A DNA stretch of 8,054 bases from Oscillospiraceae bacterium (GTDB lineage: Bacteria; Bacillota; Clostridia; Oscillospirales; Oscillospiraceae), in the NCBI GenBank assembly GCA_902765975.1, contig CACXBO010000048.1, positions 1 to 8,054 of the forward strand. The letters are read 5' to 3'. This document shows, one piece after another, positions 5,151 through 8,054 of the stretch. Under the pieces are notes generated by a model. That model was not told the origin of the DNA. It saw only the letters and a list, made by a program, of their open reading frames with translations, and did no database searches. The stretch's first letter is position 1; every line of letters starts with the position of its first letter. The position numbers and the translations under genes are program-made.

Positions 5151-6452
5151 TTGAAAAATCTGATATCTGAGGTAAAGCACCGCTCTCCCGCAGCCCGTGC
5201 CGGTATAAGGAAGGGCGACAGACTCTTGAAGGTCGACGGAAATCCCATACACGACGTTCTCGACTATATGTACTTCGCCTATGGAGACGACAGCGTTTTC
5301 ACCGTGGCGCATCCCGACGGCACGGAGGAGGACTTTGAGATCGTTAAGGATTTCGGACAGGACGCGGGTCTGGATTTTGAGACCTACTTAATGGATAACG
5401 CCCGCTCCTGCGCAAACAACTGTATTTTCTGCTTCGTCGATCAGCTTCCGAAGGGCATGCGCGATACGCTGTATTTCAAGGACGACGATGTCCGCCTCAG
5501 CTTCCTTACGGGCAGCTATATAACGCTTACAAATATGTCGGAGCGCGAGATACAGAGAATAATAGACCTGCGGATAAGCCCGATTAACGTTTCTATCCAC
5601 ACGATGAACAAGTCTCTTCGCTGCCTGATGCTCGGCAACAAAAGAGCGGGCGAGGGCGTCGATATAGTCCGCCGCCTTGCTGCAGGCGATATCGAGATGA
5701 ACTGCCAGATCGTCTGCTGCCCGGAGATAAACGACGGCGATGAGCTGAGATACACGATGCGAGAGCTTGCGGCTCTTTATCCGAGCGTCAACAGCGTGTC
5801 GGTAATTCCGGTAGGGCTCACCAAATTCCGCGAAGGTCTTTATCCGCTGAAGGCGTTCACACGAGAGCACGCCGCCGAGACTCTGGATATAATTCTGAGC
5901 TTCGGAGAGGAATGCCTTGAAAAATACGGAACGAGGATTTTTTTTGCGTCCGATGAATTTTTCCTCAAGGCAGGCAGAGACATACCGGAAGAGGACTACT
6001 ATGAGGAATACCCGCAGCTTGAGAACGGAGTCGGATTGATAAGACTGATGATATCGGAATTCTCGGAGGCGCTGAACGCCTGCCCGGACAAGGCTGAGGG
6101 AACGCCGTTTTCAATGGCGACCGGTATAGCGTCGGGCTATATGCTCTCAGAACTTCTTAGAATGGCAAAGGAGAAGCACCCGGAGATAAACGGGCACGTT
6201 TACGCTATAAAAAACGATTTCTTCGGGCACAGTATAGACGTTGCAGGTTTGATAACTGGCAAGGACCTCATCGCCCAGCTCCGCGGCAGGGAGCTTGGAG
6301 AAAGGCTTTATATAACGAACAGAATGCTCAGGGACGGGGAAAACGTATTCCTCGACGACGTTACGACCGACGAGGTCGAACGCGAGCTCGGAGTTAAGGT
6401 GATACCTGTCTCCGGAGGAGGAGAGGCTCTTCTCTCCTGCATGCTGGGCTGA
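5151..6452 (+). CDS. DUF512 protein: PDZ-like domain plus radical-SAM-type cysteine motif
   Basis: This 433-residue predicted cytoplasmic protein matches the DUF512 architecture known from Clostridia and cyanobacteria. Its function has not, to my knowledge, been established. Residues about 4-65 look like a PDZ-type domain (SPAARAGIRKGDRLLKVDGN). Cys87-x3-Cys91-x2-Cys94 (SCANNCIFCFVDQLPKGMR) has the spacing used by radical SAM enzymes to hold a [4Fe-4S] cluster and S-adenosylmethionine. Downstream are SFLTGSYITLTNM (117-129), SIHTMN (148-153), CCPEINDGDEL (189-199), the VIPVGLTKFREGLYPL block (218-233) and a C-terminal region containing FFGHSIDVAGLITGKDL (357-373) and VSGGGEALL (420-428). There is no signal peptide or membrane segment. 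It starts at TTG 5151 and lies 25 bases before der, probably in one operon. I see no convincing separate promoter between the upstream terminator and this gene. A link with ribosome or GTPase biology is inferred only from the neighbour. Confidence 0.88.
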   Translation: MKNLISEVKHRSPAARAGIRKGDRLLKVDGNPIHDVLDYMYFAYGDDSVFTVAHPDGTEEDFEIVKDFGQDAGLDFETYLMDNARSCANNCIFCFVDQLPKGMRDTLYFKDDDVRLSFLTGSYITLTNMSEREIQRIIDLRISPINVSIHTMNKSLRCLMLGNKRAGEGVDIVRRLAAGDIEMNCQIVCCPEINDGDELRYTMRELAALYPSVNSVSVIPVGLTKFREGLYPLKAFTREHAAETLDIILSFGEECLEKYGTRIFFASDEFFLKAGRDIPEEDYYEEYPQLENGVGLIRLMISEFSEALNACPDKAEGTPFSMATGIASGYMLSELLRMAKEKHPEINGHVYAIKNDFFGHSIDVAGLITGKDLIAQLRGRELGERLYITNRMLRDGENVFLDDVTTDEVERELGVKVIPVSGGGEALLSCMLG

Positions 6453-6462
6453 GCTGAACGAG

Positions 6463-6470
6463 AAAGGAAG
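6463..6470 (+). promoter_or_regulatory. Ribosome binding site that decides the der start
   Basis: AAAGGAAG contains AGGA 9 bases before ATG 6478 but only 3 bases before the in-frame GTG 6472. The spacing favours the ATG, which also gives the usual Der N-terminus (MKPLVAIVGRPNVGKS). Confidence 0.6.
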
Positions 6471-6477
6471 TGTGAAA

Positions 6478-7800
6478 ATGAAACCGCTTGTCGCTATAGT
6501 AGGCAGACCTAACGTCGGAAAGAGCTGCCTTTTCAATAAGCTTGCCGGAAAGCGGCTCAGCATAGTCGAGGACACCCCCGGCGTGACGAGAGACCGCCTC
6601 TATGCAGAATGCGAATGGGCCGGCAGGACCTTCAATATAGTCGATACGGGAGGCATCGAGCCAAAGACCGACAGCGAGATACTGACCTTTATGCGCGACC
6701 AGGCTCTCGCGGCTATCGAGACGGCCGACGTGATAGTCCTCGTCTGCGATATAACTACGGGAGTAACTGCGGCGGATAAGGAGATAGCAAATATGCTCCT
6801 CCGCAGCAGGAAACCGATAGTTCTCGCCGTAAATAAGATGGACTCCGTTGGAGCGGTAAACCCGGATATTTATGAGTTCTACGCTCTCGGTGTCGGCGAC
6901 CCGATTGCACTCTCCGCAGTCCACGGCCACGGGACCGACGAGCTGCTCGACGCCTGCCTCAGCTATTTTCCCGATGAGGACGGGCTTGAGGACGAAGAGG
7001 ACAGAATAAAGATCGCCGTTATCGGCAAGCCGAACGTGGGAAAGTCGAGCATTATAAACCGCATTCTCGGAGAGGAACGCGTTATCGTATCCGATGTTGC
7101 CGGCACGACGAGAGACGCCGTCGATACTCCTTTCGAGAACGAGTGGGGCAAGTATCTTCTGATCGACACCGCGGGAATGAGAAAGCACTCCCGCGTCACC
7201 GACAGGATCGAAAAGTTTTCCGTAATGCGCGCGCAGACAGCTATCGAAAGAGCTGACGTCTGCCTTATTATGATCGACGCCAGAGACGGAGTGACAGAGC
7301 AGGATACGAAGGTCGCCGGCATGGCGCACGAGGCAGGAAAAGCGAGCATTATCGTAGTTAACAAATGGGACCTCGTTGAAAAGGAAACAAAGACGATGGA
7401 CAAGATGCGCGATAAGATACGCGCCGATCTGAGCTATATGCAGTACGCGCCGATCGTTTTCGTTTCCGCTCTGACCGGTCAGAGAGTTGACAGAATATTT
7501 GAATTAGCAAATTACGTAAACCAGCAGGCCTCGACGAGAATAACAACGGGCATGCTTAACAACGTGCTTGCCGATGCGCAGGCGAGGGTACAGCCCCCCA
7601 CGGACAAGGGCAGGAGGCTAAAAATATTCTATATGACTCAAACGGGGATAAAGCCGCCGCATTTCGTGCTGTTCTGCAACGACGCGGAGCTTTTCCACTT
7701 CTCGTATCAGAGGTATATCGAAAATCAGATCCGCGCCACCTTCGGACTTGAGGGCACGCCGATACGTATGACGATACGCCAGAGAGGCGACAACGAATAA
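6478..7800 (+). CDS. der: Ribosome assembly GTPase Der (EngA)
   Basis: This 440-residue protein is Der/EngA, an essential GTPase with two tandem G domains that acts in late 50S subunit assembly. G domain 1 shows GRPNVGKS (9-16), TPGVTRD (33-39), DTGG (56-59) and NKMD (119-122). G domain 2 shows GKPNVGKS (183-190), VAGTTRD (207-213), DTAG (230-233) and NKWD (295-298). An acidic linker (FPDEDGLEDEED, 164-175) separates them. A C-terminal KH-like domain covers about 357-437, with the typical block RRLKIFYMTQTGIKPPHFVLF (379-399). Length matches the Firmicutes form (about 436). ATG 6478 is preferred to GTG 6472, which would add only MK. Residue 17 after the first P-loop Ser is Cys where Thr or Ser is common; this is minor. 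It follows DUF512 by 25 bases and ends at a strong hairpin. All G motifs are intact, so it should be functional. Confidence 0.98.
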   Translation: MKPLVAIVGRPNVGKSCLFNKLAGKRLSIVEDTPGVTRDRLYAECEWAGRTFNIVDTGGIEPKTDSEILTFMRDQALAAIETADVIVLVCDITTGVTAADKEIANMLLRSRKPIVLAVNKMDSVGAVNPDIYEFYALGVGDPIALSAVHGHGTDELLDACLSYFPDEDGLEDEEDRIKIAVIGKPNVGKSSIINRILGEERVIVSDVAGTTRDAVDTPFENEWGKYLLIDTAGMRKHSRVTDRIEKFSVMRAQTAIERADVCLIMIDARDGVTEQDTKVAGMAHEAGKASIIVVNKWDLVEKETKTMDKMRDKIRADLSYMQYAPIVFVSALTGQRVDRIFELANYVNQQASTRITTGMLNNVLADAQARVQPPTDKGRRLKIFYMTQTGIKPPHFVLFCNDAELFHFSYQRYIENQIRATFGLEGTPIRMTIRQRGDNE

Positions 7801-7838
7801 AAAAATCACCCGCCGAAAACGGCGGGTGATAATTTTTT
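7799..7838. terminator. Bidirectional intrinsic terminator between der and rpmB
   Basis: ATCACCCGCCG (7805-7815) and CGGCGGGTGAT (7820-7830) form a perfect 11-bp GC-rich stem around an AAAA loop. On the plus strand AATTTTTT follows (7831-7838), ending der. On the minus strand the A-run 7799-7805 reads as seven T, ending rpmB. The whole gap between the two convergent genes is only 44 bases. Confidence 0.93.
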
Positions 7839-7844
7839 GGGAGC

Positions 7845-8033
7845 TTATACAGCGCGCTGCACTTTTCCGCTGCGGAGGCACCTCGTGCAAACATAAACAT
7901 GCTTGGGGGAACCGTCAACAACAGCCTTAACGCGCTTTACGTTGGGCTTCCAGGTGCGGTTGGATCTCCTGTGAGAGTGGGATACCTGAATACCGAACGC
8001 AACGTCTTTGTCGCAAAATTCGCACTTTGCCAT
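7845..8033 (-). CDS. rpmB: 50S ribosomal protein L28
   Basis: This 62-residue protein is L28 (bL28) of the large ribosomal subunit. It begins MAKCEFCDKDVAFGIQVSHS and contains the conserved SHSHRRSNRTWKPNVKRV stretch (18-35). Cys4-x2-Cys7 and Cys49-x2-Cys52 make the four-cysteine zinc site, so this is the C+ form. The length equals the usual Firmicutes form. The start has a near-perfect Shine-Dalgarno, AAGGAGGT on the minus strand (8040-8047), 6 bases before the ATG. Its promoter must lie beyond the right edge, since only 21 bases upstream are visible. It converges on der and shares the terminator at 7799-7838. It appears to be the last or only gene of its transcript. Confidence 0.98.
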   Translation of the reverse strand: MAKCEFCDKDVAFGIQVSHSHRRSNRTWKPNVKRVKAVVDGSPKHVYVCTRCLRSGKVQRAV

Positions 8034-8054
8034 CTGAGCACCTCCTTAATAAGA

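Noticed and set aside
6472..6477. GTG as the der start
   Set aside because: It is only 3 bases from the AGGA motif and adds just two residues; ATG 6478 has better spacing and the usual N-terminus.
6394..7329. Minus-strand open frame (311 codons) opposite der
   Set aside because: der is unmistakable on the plus strand; the antisense frame has no recognisable motif or convincing start signal.

Overview
The window looks like ordinary chromosomal DNA from a low-to-mid-GC member of the Clostridia, probably an uncultured gut-type lineage such as Oscillospirales or Christensenellales. The lineage is inferred, not shown. Supporting signs are strong AGGAGG-type Shine-Dalgarno sites, GTG and TTG starts, a YceD/DUF177 protein with a Gram-positive-style C-terminal cysteine cluster, zinc-binding (C+) forms of L28 and L32, a lipoprotein-type substrate-binding protein, and a DUF512 gene directly before der, a pairing common in Clostridia. 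The DNA is gene-dense. No stretch without a gene exceeds about 85 bases, and I see no mobile element, CRISPR array, tRNA, rRNA or riboswitch.

Layout from left to right. Bases 1-291 are the 3' end of an RluA-family pseudouridine synthase gene. A sigma-A-type promoter overlapping its stop codon starts a four-gene operon, potA-potB-potC-potD (377-4297). It encodes a complete polyamine-type ABC importer: ATPase, two permeases and a lipid-anchored binding protein. Each junction is a 4-base start/stop overlap. After potD, a consensus promoter (TTGACA, 17 bases, TATAAT) drives the yceD/DUF177-rpmF pair (4371-5070), which ends at a clear intrinsic terminator. Next is a DUF512 gene (PDZ-like domain plus radical-SAM-type cysteine motif, TTG start), followed 25 bases later by der, the double-GTPase ribosome assembly factor. 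The right edge holds rpmB (L28) on the minus strand, convergent with der. A strong hairpin with T-runs on both sides probably terminates both transcripts.

Functionally, the left half imports polyamines, which stabilise RNA and ribosomes. The rest is almost all ribosome-related: rRNA pseudouridylation, L32 with its partner gene, the 50S assembly GTPase Der, and L28. The least understood gene is DUF512. I found no convincing undescribed multi-gene system. The points most worth a second look are the DUF512-der pair, departures in PotD from the E. coli ligand pocket, and the oppositely charged cytoplasmic tails of PotA and PotC.
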